From positions 3,315,001 to 3,379,000 of the forward strand of contig NZ_CP068230.1 in NCBI RefSeq assembly GCF_009183365.2: 64,000 bases of DNA. The letters are read 5' to 3'. Numbering within the stretch: position 1 is the first letter of the stretch; every line of letters begins with the position of its first letter. The stretch comes from Shewanella algae. Its GTDB lineage: Bacteria > Pseudomonadota > Gammaproteobacteria > Enterobacterales > Shewanellaceae. The notes below the pieces were generated by a model that did not search any database, was not told where the DNA came from, and saw only the letters and a program-made list of their open reading frames with translations. Below, piece by piece: positions 18,186 through 25,972 of this stretch. The position numbers were made by a program, and so were the translations under genes.

Positions 18186-19742
18186 ATGAAGGACTCAAAC
18201 GCAACGGTGTCGCAACTAGGTGTACTCAAGCAGAAATTGCATTCCACCAAAGCCGCGTTGGATGAAATGAATGAGGACAGAAATGCCAAGCTGCAGGCAT
18301 TGCTGCAGTTTATTGGTCACCTCAGTCTGGCCTGTAAGGGGCAAAACCTGGAGCTGGACAATAAACTGGCCAAGCTCAGACATAACCTGGGAACCTACGA
18401 GCGTATCGATGATGTGTTGCCGGATCTGGTCGAGGTAGAGCGTCTGCTCAAGGGGCAATACCATCATGTGATGGGCCAACTGGAAGAAGGCCGCTCCAGC
18501 CTGAGCAAGTTCAGCCGCCAACTGCAACGAGTCGACTCCATGCCTGAGCGCCTCAAAAAAGAGGTCAGCTATTTCAAGCAGGAGCTGGGCAAACCTTTCC
18601 ATACCGTCTGGGATTATATTCCCAAGGTCGAGCAACTGGTGGGGTTTTACGAGCAGCTGCTGGACAACCAGTTTGAATCTGAGTCCCCCATCGCGGTATT
18701 ACCCAAGCACAGACAACTGGGTCACGAGCTGGCGCAGATGATTTCCAACATAGAGTTTCGCAAAGATCAGCGTGACCAGGTGTTGGTAATCAAAGAGCAG
18801 TTGGCCTCGGCCGAGATAGATATCGATGCCCTGCTGGAGGCCTATCAAACCATACTCTCGCTGCTTTTGGATAACATAGCCCGCGAAAAAACCGCCTCAC
18901 AGGAGTTTCTGTTTGCCCTCAACGACGCCCTTAGCGCCGTGCGTGAAGTGGTCAGCGACTCTTATAACCAATCCCAGCGCAGCCATCAGCTCAAGAGCCA
19001 ACTGAATCGTGAACTCAACGCCCAGGTAGACAATGTCGGCGAGTCATTGGTGGATATTGAGGATATTACCGAGCTCAAGCAGCAGATCAGCGAGCAACTG
19101 GCCGCCATTCGCGCCAGCCTGGCCCGCAAGGAAGCGCTGGAGCAAAGAGAGCAAGCCCTGCTGCGCAAGTCGATGGAAACCATGCGTAAAGAGCTGAGCG
19201 ACCTCTCCAGCGAAGCCACCACCTATAAGGAAAGGCTGTTCGAGCAGCAGAAGCTCAATATGCTCGATACCCTCACCCAGCTGCCCAACCGCGCGGCCAT
19301 GGAGGAGCGGATGGAGCAGGAATACCGCCACTTCCAGCGCAACAAACAGCCACTGTGGCTGGCGGTAGCCGACATAGATCACTTCAAGTCCATCAACGAC
19401 AGCTTTGGCCATACCACAGGTGACAAGACACTGCAGGTTATCGCCATGGCGTTGAAAAACTCCCTGCGTGACACTGAGTTTGTTGCCCGTTACGGCGGTG
19501 AGGAGTTTGTTCTCATCATTCCGGATGTTTCACCCAAGGATATAGAACAACTATTGAACAGAGTGCGCGAAAAAATTAAAAATATTCCTTTTAAATTTAA
19601 AAATCAGCGTATTACAGTTACAGTATCCATAGGGGCCGCGCAGATATTGGATGGCGAACACATCCAGGAAACTTTCGAACGCGCCGATGCGGCCCTCTAC
19701 AAAGCCAAACATGAAAGCCGTGACAGAGTCATTATAGATTGA
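18186..19742 (+). CDS. Diguanylate cyclase with N-terminal coiled-coil region
   Basis: A 518-aa cytoplasmic protein that should make cyclic di-GMP from two GTP. Residues about 1-345 are helical with long coiled coils and no membrane segment. The GGDEF domain starts at DTLTQLPNRAAMEERM. It has VADIDHFKSINDSFGHTTGD for metal and GTP binding and the active site RYGGEEF. The product-inhibition site seven residues before the RYGG Arg reads RDTE in place of RxxD, so feedback may be weak. It follows the TPR gene and precedes ppnN. Confidence 0.92.
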   Translation: MKDSNATVSQLGVLKQKLHSTKAALDEMNEDRNAKLQALLQFIGHLSLACKGQNLELDNKLAKLRHNLGTYERIDDVLPDLVEVERLLKGQYHHVMGQLEEGRSSLSKFSRQLQRVDSMPERLKKEVSYFKQELGKPFHTVWDYIPKVEQLVGFYEQLLDNQFESESPIAVLPKHRQLGHELAQMISNIEFRKDQRDQVLVIKEQLASAEIDIDALLEAYQTILSLLLDNIAREKTASQEFLFALNDALSAVREVVSDSYNQSQRSHQLKSQLNRELNAQVDNVGESLVDIEDITELKQQISEQLAAIRASLARKEALEQREQALLRKSMETMRKELSDLSSEATTYKERLFEQQKLNMLDTLTQLPNRAAMEERMEQEYRHFQRNKQPLWLAVADIDHFKSINDSFGHTTGDKTLQVIAMALKNSLRDTEFVARYGGEEFVLIIPDVSPKDIEQLLNRVREKIKNIPFKFKNQRITVTVSIGAAQILDGEHIQETFERADAALYKAKHESRDRVIID

Positions 19743-19777
19743 CAGCAATGACTCCTGTTTCAGCTCAAGGAGTCGTC

Positions 19778-21133
19778 ATGATAGTCAGGATCAGTCCCCG
19801 CGGCAGTATGGATCAACTGTCGCAACTGGAGGCAGACCGCCTCAAACAGAGTGCCAAGAGTGACCTTTACCAACTCTACCGTAACTGCTCGTTAGCCGTA
19901 TTGGCCTCGGGGCAGCAAACTGACAACGCCAAGGAACTGTTCGACCAATTCCATGACTTTGAAATCAACGTGCTGCGCCGTGAGCGTGGCATCAAGCTGG
20001 AGCTGGTTAACCCGCCGGCCAGCGCCTTTGTCGATGAGCAGATCATAGTCGGCATTCAGGAGCACCTGTTTGCCGTGCTCAGGGACATCATCTATGTCAG
20101 CAACAAGTACGATGGCCTGAAACACATCAACCTCACCAACGCCAGCCATATCACCAACGTGGTGTTCGACATTCTGAGAAACGCCAGAGCCATTACCCCG
20201 ATGCAGGATCCCAATGTGGTAGTCTGCTGGGGCGGCCACTCGATAAACGACACCGAGTACAAATACACCAAAGAGGTGGGCTACCAGTTGGGGCTGAGAA
20301 TGCTGGATATCTGTACCGGCTGCGGTCCGGGAGCCATGAAAGGGCCAATGAAGGGCGCCGCAATCGGCCACGCCAAGCAGCGTATTCATAACGCCCGTTA
20401 CATAGGCCTGACCGAGCCGAGCATTATCGCCGCCGAGCCGCCCAACCAGATAGTCAATGAACTGGTGATTCTGCCGGACATCGAAAAACGCCTGGAGGCC
20501 TTTGTCCGCCTGGGGCACGGTATCGTCATCTTCCCCGGCGGCGCCGGCACCGCCGAAGAGCTGCTCTACCTGCTTGGCATTTTGCTCAACCGCGAAAATG
20601 CCGATATTCCTTTCCCGCTGGTGCTCTCCGGCCCCAAGGAAAGCGAAGCCTACTTCCGCGAAATCGATGCCTTTATCGGCGCGACATTGGGCGAGCAGGC
20701 GCAGCAGAAATACCAAATCATCATAGACGACGCCCCCCAGGTGGCGCGCATCATGCGTGCCGGTATGGAAGAGGTTAAACGTCACCGTAAGCAAACCGGT
20801 GATGCCTACCAATACCAATGGAGCCTCAAGATAGAGCCTGAATTCCAGCTGCCCTTTGTGCCCACCCATGAAGTGATGGAAAACCTTAACCTGCACTTCC
20901 AGAGCAATAAGGCTGAGCTGGCGGCCAACTTGCGCAAGGCGTTTTCCGGCATAGTGGCGGGCAACGTCAAGGCGGAAACCATGAAAAACATCGAGCGTCA
21001 TGGTCCATTCAAGCTCAAGGGCGATCCCGAGCTGATGGCCTTGATGGATAAACTGTTGGGCGCCTTTGTCAGCCAACAAAGAATGAAGTTACCGGGCACC
21101 GCCTATGTGCCCTGTTATCAAATAATGAAATGA
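19778..21133 (+). CDS. ppnN: Nucleotide 5'-monophosphate nucleosidase PpnN (LOG family)
   Basis: A 451-aa cytoplasmic enzyme that splits purine and pyrimidine monophosphates into base and ribose 5-phosphate. In E. coli (YgdH) it is a (p)ppGpp target. The chosen start MIVRISPRGSMDQLSQLE aligns with E. coli MITHISPLGSMD and has AAGGAG ten bases upstream. An earlier ATG at 19739 overlaps the preceding gene. The LOG motif is FPGGAGTAEELLYLLGI at about residue 260. The ATGA overlap with xni indicates one transcript. Confidence 0.95.
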   Translation: MIVRISPRGSMDQLSQLEADRLKQSAKSDLYQLYRNCSLAVLASGQQTDNAKELFDQFHDFEINVLRRERGIKLELVNPPASAFVDEQIIVGIQEHLFAVLRDIIYVSNKYDGLKHINLTNASHITNVVFDILRNARAITPMQDPNVVVCWGGHSINDTEYKYTKEVGYQLGLRMLDICTGCGPGAMKGPMKGAAIGHAKQRIHNARYIGLTEPSIIAAEPPNQIVNELVILPDIEKRLEAFVRLGHGIVIFPGGAGTAEELLYLLGILLNRENADIPFPLVLSGPKESEAYFREIDAFIGATLGEQAQQKYQIIIDDAPQVARIMRAGMEEVKRHRKQTGDAYQYQWSLKIEPEFQLPFVPTHEVMENLNLHFQSNKAELAANLRKAFSGIVAGNVKAETMKNIERHGPFKLKGDPELMALMDKLLGAFVSQQRMKLPGTAYVPCYQIMK

Positions 21134-21912
21134 ACCGACTGCTGATTATTGATGGTATGAATCTGGTGCGCCGCCTGCATGCGGCGCAGCCGGATGAAGC
21201 CGACATACAAGGGCTGACCGAGCGCAGCCGCAATGCCTGCCAGAAGCTTATTCGCCAGCACAGCCCCACCCATGTGGCCATTGTCTGGGACGGCGATGAA
21301 GAGTCCTGGCGCAAACGCCTGTATCCGGATTACAAGAAAGGCCGCAAGCCCATGCCCCAGGCATTGGCCGATGGCCTACCGGCGCTGAAACAGGCGCTGG
21401 CAGAAGCGGGGATTGGCTCCATCAATGCGCTATCGGAAGCCGATGATGTTATCGCCACCCTGGCAAGCAAGTTGTGCCTGCGCGGTGGTGAGGCGATTAT
21501 CGTCTCCACAGACAAGGGCTTTTGCCAGCTGAGATTACCGCGTTTGCTGCTGTGGGATCACTTCAATGGCGCCGCCATGGATATTGCCGCGCTGGAGCAA
21601 AAACTCGGCATAGAGCAGAGCCAGCTGCTGGACTTTATGGCCCTCAGCGGCGACAGCGGCAACAAGATCCCCGGCATCCAGGGAATAGGTCCCAAGACGG
21701 CCGGCGAACTGCTCAGAAGCTTTCGCACCCTGGCCAATGTCTACAATGCGCTCGATACTTTGGGAGCCAAGCAAGCCAAAAAGTTAACCGAAGGCAAGGA
21801 GATGGCCCGCCTCAGCTATCGGTTGGCAAAATTGCGCACGGATCTCGAACTCAATCTTCGTTTGAACCAGTATAGAGTCAAAGAAAACCAAGGCTCCAAG
21901 AGCTCAACTTAA
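21130..21912 (+). CDS. xni: Flap endonuclease Xni (ExoIX)
   Basis: A 260-aa protein related to the 5'-nuclease domain of DNA polymerase I. The N-terminus MNRLLIIDGMNLVRRLHA carries the first metal Asp. SEADDVIATLA and STDKGFCQL supply further acidic residues. The helix-hairpin-helix is GDSGNKIPGIQGIGPKTAGELL. The length is close to E. coli Xni (251 aa). It overlaps the ppnN stop codon by four bases (ATGA), a coupling also typical of the E. coli ygdH-xni neighbourhood. Confidence 0.94.
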   Translation: MNRLLIIDGMNLVRRLHAAQPDEADIQGLTERSRNACQKLIRQHSPTHVAIVWDGDEESWRKRLYPDYKKGRKPMPQALADGLPALKQALAEAGIGSINALSEADDVIATLASKLCLRGGEAIIVSTDKGFCQLRLPRLLLWDHFNGAAMDIAALEQKLGIEQSQLLDFMALSGDSGNKIPGIQGIGPKTAGELLRSFRTLANVYNALDTLGAKQAKKLTEGKEMARLSYRLAKLRTDLELNLRLNQYRVKENQGSKSST

Positions 21913-21932
21913 GCAATAAAATGGAAAACTGT

Positions 21933-22349
21933 ATGAAAGGTAAGGCCCCCGTAGTTATCGGCAGCATCTTTATCGCCTATCTGGTCTTTGTTGCCGTGGT
22001 CATCCTCTTCTATGAACCTAAACCGGAAGATATGAGCTGGGAAGACAGGCAAGCCTATAACCAGTCTAAAGTCACTGAGTTACTGCTGGGACAAACGCTG
22101 GAACAAACCATTGAAACCCTGGGTAGAGCCGATTTCAGCGAAGCCATGCAAACCCATGGCCAGTCGCTGCAGGTGCTCTTCTACCGCACCCAGCATGTAA
22201 AATCCGACGGCAAGACCACCAAAGACGAATGTACCCCTCTGCTGTTTGCAAATGGCCGGCTCCAGGCCTGGGGGGAAGACACTTATCAGCAGTATCTGCA
22301 GCAACATATGCAGCCCCAGCAGACAACACCCAAACAGACACAGGAATAG
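21933..22349 (+). CDS. DUF3192-family membrane protein, copy A
   Basis: A 138-aa protein with one N-terminal membrane helix (VVIGSIFIAYLVFVAVVILFY) and a soluble domain. That domain has MSWEDRQAYNQSKVTELLLG and a Lys-Asp-Glu-Cys-Thr-Pro stretch near residue 97. The family is common in Shewanella and related genera and its role is unknown. The start with MKGKAPVV aligns with the second copy at 23799, and an ATG four codons upstream is also possible. It follows xni by about 20 bases and may be co-transcribed. Confidence 0.8.
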   Translation: MKGKAPVVIGSIFIAYLVFVAVVILFYEPKPEDMSWEDRQAYNQSKVTELLLGQTLEQTIETLGRADFSEAMQTHGQSLQVLFYRTQHVKSDGKTTKDECTPLLFANGRLQAWGEDTYQQYLQQHMQPQQTTPKQTQE

Positions 22350-22462
22350 CGAAACGGGCTCACACATAGGCTTGGTAGCCTTATCGGCTGCTCGTTATTT
22401 TTAAAATCTTTTCCAACTGACCCGCTCATTCCCGGTAAAGCAGTTTAAAGGAGTAAACAAGT

Positions 22463-23002
22463 ATGAATGACTACCTGATTTTTCACCGCCGCCAATTCTA
22501 TCTGGAGCGGAACTGGCTGATAAAAGCCAACACGCCCCAACGCCCGGTGGAATATGGGCCGGATCTGGTGGTGGATTTTGCCCAGTGCCCTCGTCTGTTC
22601 TTTGCTGAACCTTTCGCCGACATGCTCTCGTCAATGGAGCCTTTCGGGGTTGAGCGTATTAAAAACCCCTACAAGCCGGATGAAGATATGTATGCCGAGA
22701 TAGACATAGGCACAGTAGACGAACTGGATTTCATTGATGAAGTGCTCTATGCCTATTTTCATGTCTTCAATCGCTATGATGTGCTCGATATCGACCACAC
22801 CATCTGGAACTCTGAATCACCCGCCATCGACGCAATACGAACCCCGGTGCTGGATCCGGCCAAATTGGCAGCCATTCCGCTTGAGCAGCGATTATTGTTC
22901 AAACTTGACCAAGACCCCTCCTTCTTGCTGGTACACAACAGCGTAATGGACAAGCTGACCGCGGCCAATTTGAAAGATGTCTGGGTGCGCTGGAGCGAAT
23001 AA
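22463..23002 (+). CDS. Imm11/DUF1629-like protein (short type), A1
   Basis: A 179-aa acidic cytoplasmic protein. The C-terminal third (LDPAKLAAIPLEQRLLFKLDQ, then FLLVHNSVMDKLTAANLKDVWVRW) has the pattern of Imm11/DUF1629 proteins, which are immunity partners of polymorphic toxins. It is clearly related to the 163-aa protein at 40457 (IPVEQRLIFKLEEDFGLVFIHKSVIDLL...VWVRD). GGAG lies before the start. No toxin gene is adjacent, so the immunity role is inferred from resemblance only. Confidence 0.6.
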   Translation: MNDYLIFHRRQFYLERNWLIKANTPQRPVEYGPDLVVDFAQCPRLFFAEPFADMLSSMEPFGVERIKNPYKPDEDMYAEIDIGTVDELDFIDEVLYAYFHVFNRYDVLDIDHTIWNSESPAIDAIRTPVLDPAKLAAIPLEQRLLFKLDQDPSFLLVHNSVMDKLTAANLKDVWVRWSE

Positions 23003-23025
23003 CGCCAAGGAAGAAACCAGGGGAC

Positions 23026-23617
23026 ATGATTCATATCAACAACGAGTATTTTGTCCTGTATTGTGGTAGCGGCGATGTGCCATCCCCCTTATACCGCCTG
23101 TAGTAGAGAGCATTATCTTATTTACCGGGGTCCAACGTCGCTGCGCGAGCCCATCTATGCCGAATCGCCGACCGATGAGGAGGGAAATATTCCCCTGATT
23201 GACGCCATGGATCTCGACGGTATGCCTATGGTAACGAATGCCATAAAGCGAGAGCTCGACTATCTGGACATCTACCGGCTGCAGCTGTTGCCTGTCTGCT
23301 ACTGCCCTGCCGATGAGAGCGAACACCTCTATTGAGCCGTAATGCTCGACAACAGCCTCGCAGGCTATGACTTTGACAACAGCCAATCTATCCGCCGGCA
23401 AGCAGACGACTCGGTTTCCGCCATCAATATCCGCCTGGACGCCGACAAACTGCTGGCCATTCCTTTTGCCAAACGACGGATGTTCGACGTCAAAGGCATG
23501 AGATCTACCTACATAGTACATGAGTCCGTGGCTGAGAGACTCATAGCACTCAATGCCAACGGGTTACATCTGGTGCCGCTGCTGGAATGGGACATGGGCT
23601 TTGGCTTCACCATCTAA
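23026..23617 (+). pseudogene. Broken Imm11/DUF1629-like gene, A2
   Basis: A start at 23026 (MIHINNEYFVLYCGSG) runs into a stop at 23101. The family-like part continues one frame over from about 23105 (EHYLIYRGPTSLREPIYAES), so a frameshift lies near 23080-23110. An in-frame TGA at 23333 then interrupts EHLY-stop-AVMLDNSLAGYDF, where Imm11 proteins usually have Trp or another residue before the VDAxD block. The rest is intact: LDADKLLAIPFAKRRMFDVKG and YIVHESVAERLIALNANGLHLV. Two lesions make it a pseudogene, unless sequencing errors are involved. Confidence 0.7.
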
Positions 23618-23798
23618 ACCAGCTATTCAGTGACCTTTGCACGGCCTGGCAGCCGGGCAATAATCACGCACAGACAAAACATATTACAAACATACTGTTT
23701 ACATTGGAGCTGTCGCGAGTATCTTATATCACTCAATACAGAGTGAGCCATCTTGCTCTGGAATGAACCCAGGTTGAGCAATAAAACGGAATAACAGC

Positions 23799-24218
23799 AT
23801 GAAAAGTAAGGCACCCGTAGTTATCGGCAGCATCTTTATCGCCTATCTGGCCTTTGTTGCCGTGGTTATTCTCTTCTACGAGCCCAAACCGGAAGACATG
23901 AGCTGGGAAGACAGGCAAGCCTATAACCAGTCTATGGTTTCTGAGCTGCAACTGGGGCAAACACTGGCAGAAGTCACCCAAACCCTGGGCAAAGCCGACT
24001 TCAGCGAAGCCAAGCAAACCCATGGTCATTCGCTGCAGGTCCTCTTCTACCGCACCCATCACAGTAAATCAGACGGCAAGACCACCAAAGATGAATGCAC
24101 CCCACTGCTATTCGAAGATGGCCAACTGCTGGCCTGGGGCGAAGACACTTACCAGCAATATCTGAAGCAACATTCGCCGCAGCAAGTGCTATCCAAGGCC
24201 CCCGCTCAACCCGAATAA
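23799..24218 (+). CDS. DUF3192-family membrane protein, copy B
   Basis: A 139-aa protein nearly identical over its first 45 residues to the copy at 21933, diverging towards the Gln/Pro-rich C-terminus. It has the same single membrane helix and the same DECTPLLF block. The 15-20 bases before the start also resemble those of copy A (AGCAATAAAA), so upstream sequence was duplicated with the gene. Two Imm11-like genes lie between the copies, which points to a segmental duplication. Function unknown. Confidence 0.8.
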   Translation: MKSKAPVVIGSIFIAYLAFVAVVILFYEPKPEDMSWEDRQAYNQSMVSELQLGQTLAEVTQTLGKADFSEAKQTHGHSLQVLFYRTHHSKSDGKTTKDECTPLLFEDGQLLAWGEDTYQQYLKQHSPQQVLSKAPAQPE

Positions 24219-24908
24219 AGGCAGAAAAACCGCAGTTTAAGGAACGGAAAACCAAGGGTAGAATCAACCTGTTCTAGCTCCCCTTCTGCCCAGCAAAAAA
24301 TGTTCAAATTCATAATTCATTCCCGAAGAGTTTGCCACCTTGCGTACGCCGCACCTTTTTATCCGGGATTGATGATTATTCAGGCAATAGCTACGAACAC
24401 AGTCAAGACTGGGTTGAATCGCATCGATTGAAACTGGCAGTAGCATTCGCCATTGTTCTGTGCCCCTTTGCGGTCATGTCCACTCACTGCATTTAGTGCT
24501 CAAGGTTAACCACTGAATGGGCGCTGGAGCAGGTTGTACAGCGCTGTACGCCGACTTTACAGCACTCCCCTGCTATCCCGGCATTTTCTCCGCTGTGAAA
24601 CACTTTCTGATATTGAATATCTCAGTTTTCAGCGAACTAAAGTTAATATTGGATGTCTTTGTTTCTTGTTTTAGTTAATATTGGGTGTCTTTTGCTTCTT
24701 GTTTCTTTCGGGCCTGCATAAAAAGACGAATTACCCAATTACAGCAGAATTATGCGTGTCAATTCTCTGTCGGTGAACATTCACCAAAGAAAGGGCTGTT
24801 TAAGCCAAGACTGTGGCCCCGATAAGAGCATTGTTCAAGATGCTGGTCAGGCAAAAGAGACTTTTGTAAGAAGCAAATGTTTATGATTGATGAAATTTTG
24901 AGGACAAA
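24219..24908. other. Non-coding, AT-rich stretch with a short direct repeat
   Basis: About 690 bases without a convincing gene. A direct repeat of about 25 bases (core TTAATATTGGRTGTCTTTT) occurs twice in tandem at about 24650-24700. A third relative, ACATTGGGTATCTTTTTTTC, lies just after the next gene at 25486. The repeats bracket the AT-rich gene at 24909, so they may be scars of its insertion. Confidence 0.5.
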
Positions 24909-25481
24909 ATGATGGAAGTTGCATATATTACCGAAGATTTTAATGAAGGAGACTCTTTCTTTGAGTACGATGATAAAAGATCTTTCTTTTATAACAAGGA
25001 TAATGACTTTAACCCTACGTCTATTTCAGAGCCTATAGTTTGGAAAGATAACGACCTGGATCATATTGATGCTTTAGACTTAATAAAGCTAGGTTGCTTT
25101 AATGTTACCAAGGAAATTGCTCATGTTATAATGAGCTTTGACCCGTATGGCATAGCTTTTTACCCCGCCAAACTCGCTTGTGCCGGCCAGGATACATCTA
25201 GCGGGCGTTACTTAATAGCTGTAAACAATATTGTTGATGTAGTTGACAAAAACAAAAGCAAAAACATTTCCAAAGCAATGACTCAGCATTATCTTTCCGA
25301 AGATAAAATAAAATCGCTTCCACCATGTAGACAACACGTATTCAAGCCCAAAGGAATGAGTAAAATTTTCTTTTCAAAAGAAATATTTGATGCACTTCAC
25401 AACATATATGAAGAAGGTAAAATCAAGACCAGTTTAATTGCTTACACATTTGACACATCTGAAGAGTGCCCAAATATTTAA
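24909..25481 (+). CDS. Imm11/DUF1629-like protein (long type), A3
   Basis: A 190-aa acidic cytoplasmic protein. ITKEIAHVIMSFDPYGIAFYPAKL-type sequence, GRYLIAVNNIVDVVDKNKS and VFKPKGMSKIFFSKEIFDALH match the order of Imm11/DUF1629 blocks. It is a paralogue of the 212-aa protein at 40955 (SFDPYGVAFLPNRL, RYIIAINNELDVLDEDKS). GAGGAC precedes the start. It is much more AT-rich than flanking backbone genes, which suggests transfer. No adjacent toxin gene is visible. Confidence 0.6.
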   Translation: MMEVAYITEDFNEGDSFFEYDDKRSFFYNKDNDFNPTSISEPIVWKDNDLDHIDALDLIKLGCFNVTKEIAHVIMSFDPYGIAFYPAKLACAGQDTSSGRYLIAVNNIVDVVDKNKSKNISKAMTQHYLSEDKIKSLPPCRQHVFKPKGMSKIFFSKEIFDALHNIYEEGKIKTSLIAYTFDTSEECPNI

Positions 25482-25972
25482 CAACATTGGGTATCTTTTT
25501 TTCTTTAGCCGTATCTGTTTTGAGGAAATTGAGCAGGATAAGAATGTCGGGCGCAGTGCTAAATTCTGGTAAATCTTGGCTAAATAGATATAAAGCAAGA
25601 GAAAGGATATCTGTGCAGTTGAATAAAATGGAGATTCATTAGTCAAATAATAGCCAGATTTACCTTTCTGGCGATGAAGTTTCAGGCAACATGTTTGGTC
25701 TTTTGGGAGTTGCTATCGATAAAATTTGACAATGTAATTTCCGAGCAAGTAAAACGCCGTTCTACAAACAATAAAAACCTTAATTACTGCAGACAATAAT
25801 GAGGAAGCATCAGTCGGTACACAAGGCGGGCTCGCTTTTGCCCAACAACGACTGCCAAAGACAACACTTAATATCCCAAGTCTGCTTGAGTACGCATCGC
25901 CCTACCCTATAAACAGAAAAAAGAGGCGACCAATTGGGCCACCTCTGTGAGTTATTTGGGCAGAAAGGGAGT
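25482..25972. other. Intergenic region without visible genes
   Basis: About 490 AT-rich bases. I see no ribosome site with a plausible frame, no family resemblance and no clear terminator, apart from an imperfect stem AGAGGCGACC/GGCCACCTCT at about 25922-25946 that may end the S9 peptidase transcript. Confidence 0.5.

Noticed and set aside
24264..24446. A 60-codon minus-strand frame in the gap before the Imm11-like gene.
   Set aside because: No ribosome site, odd composition and no resemblance to any family.
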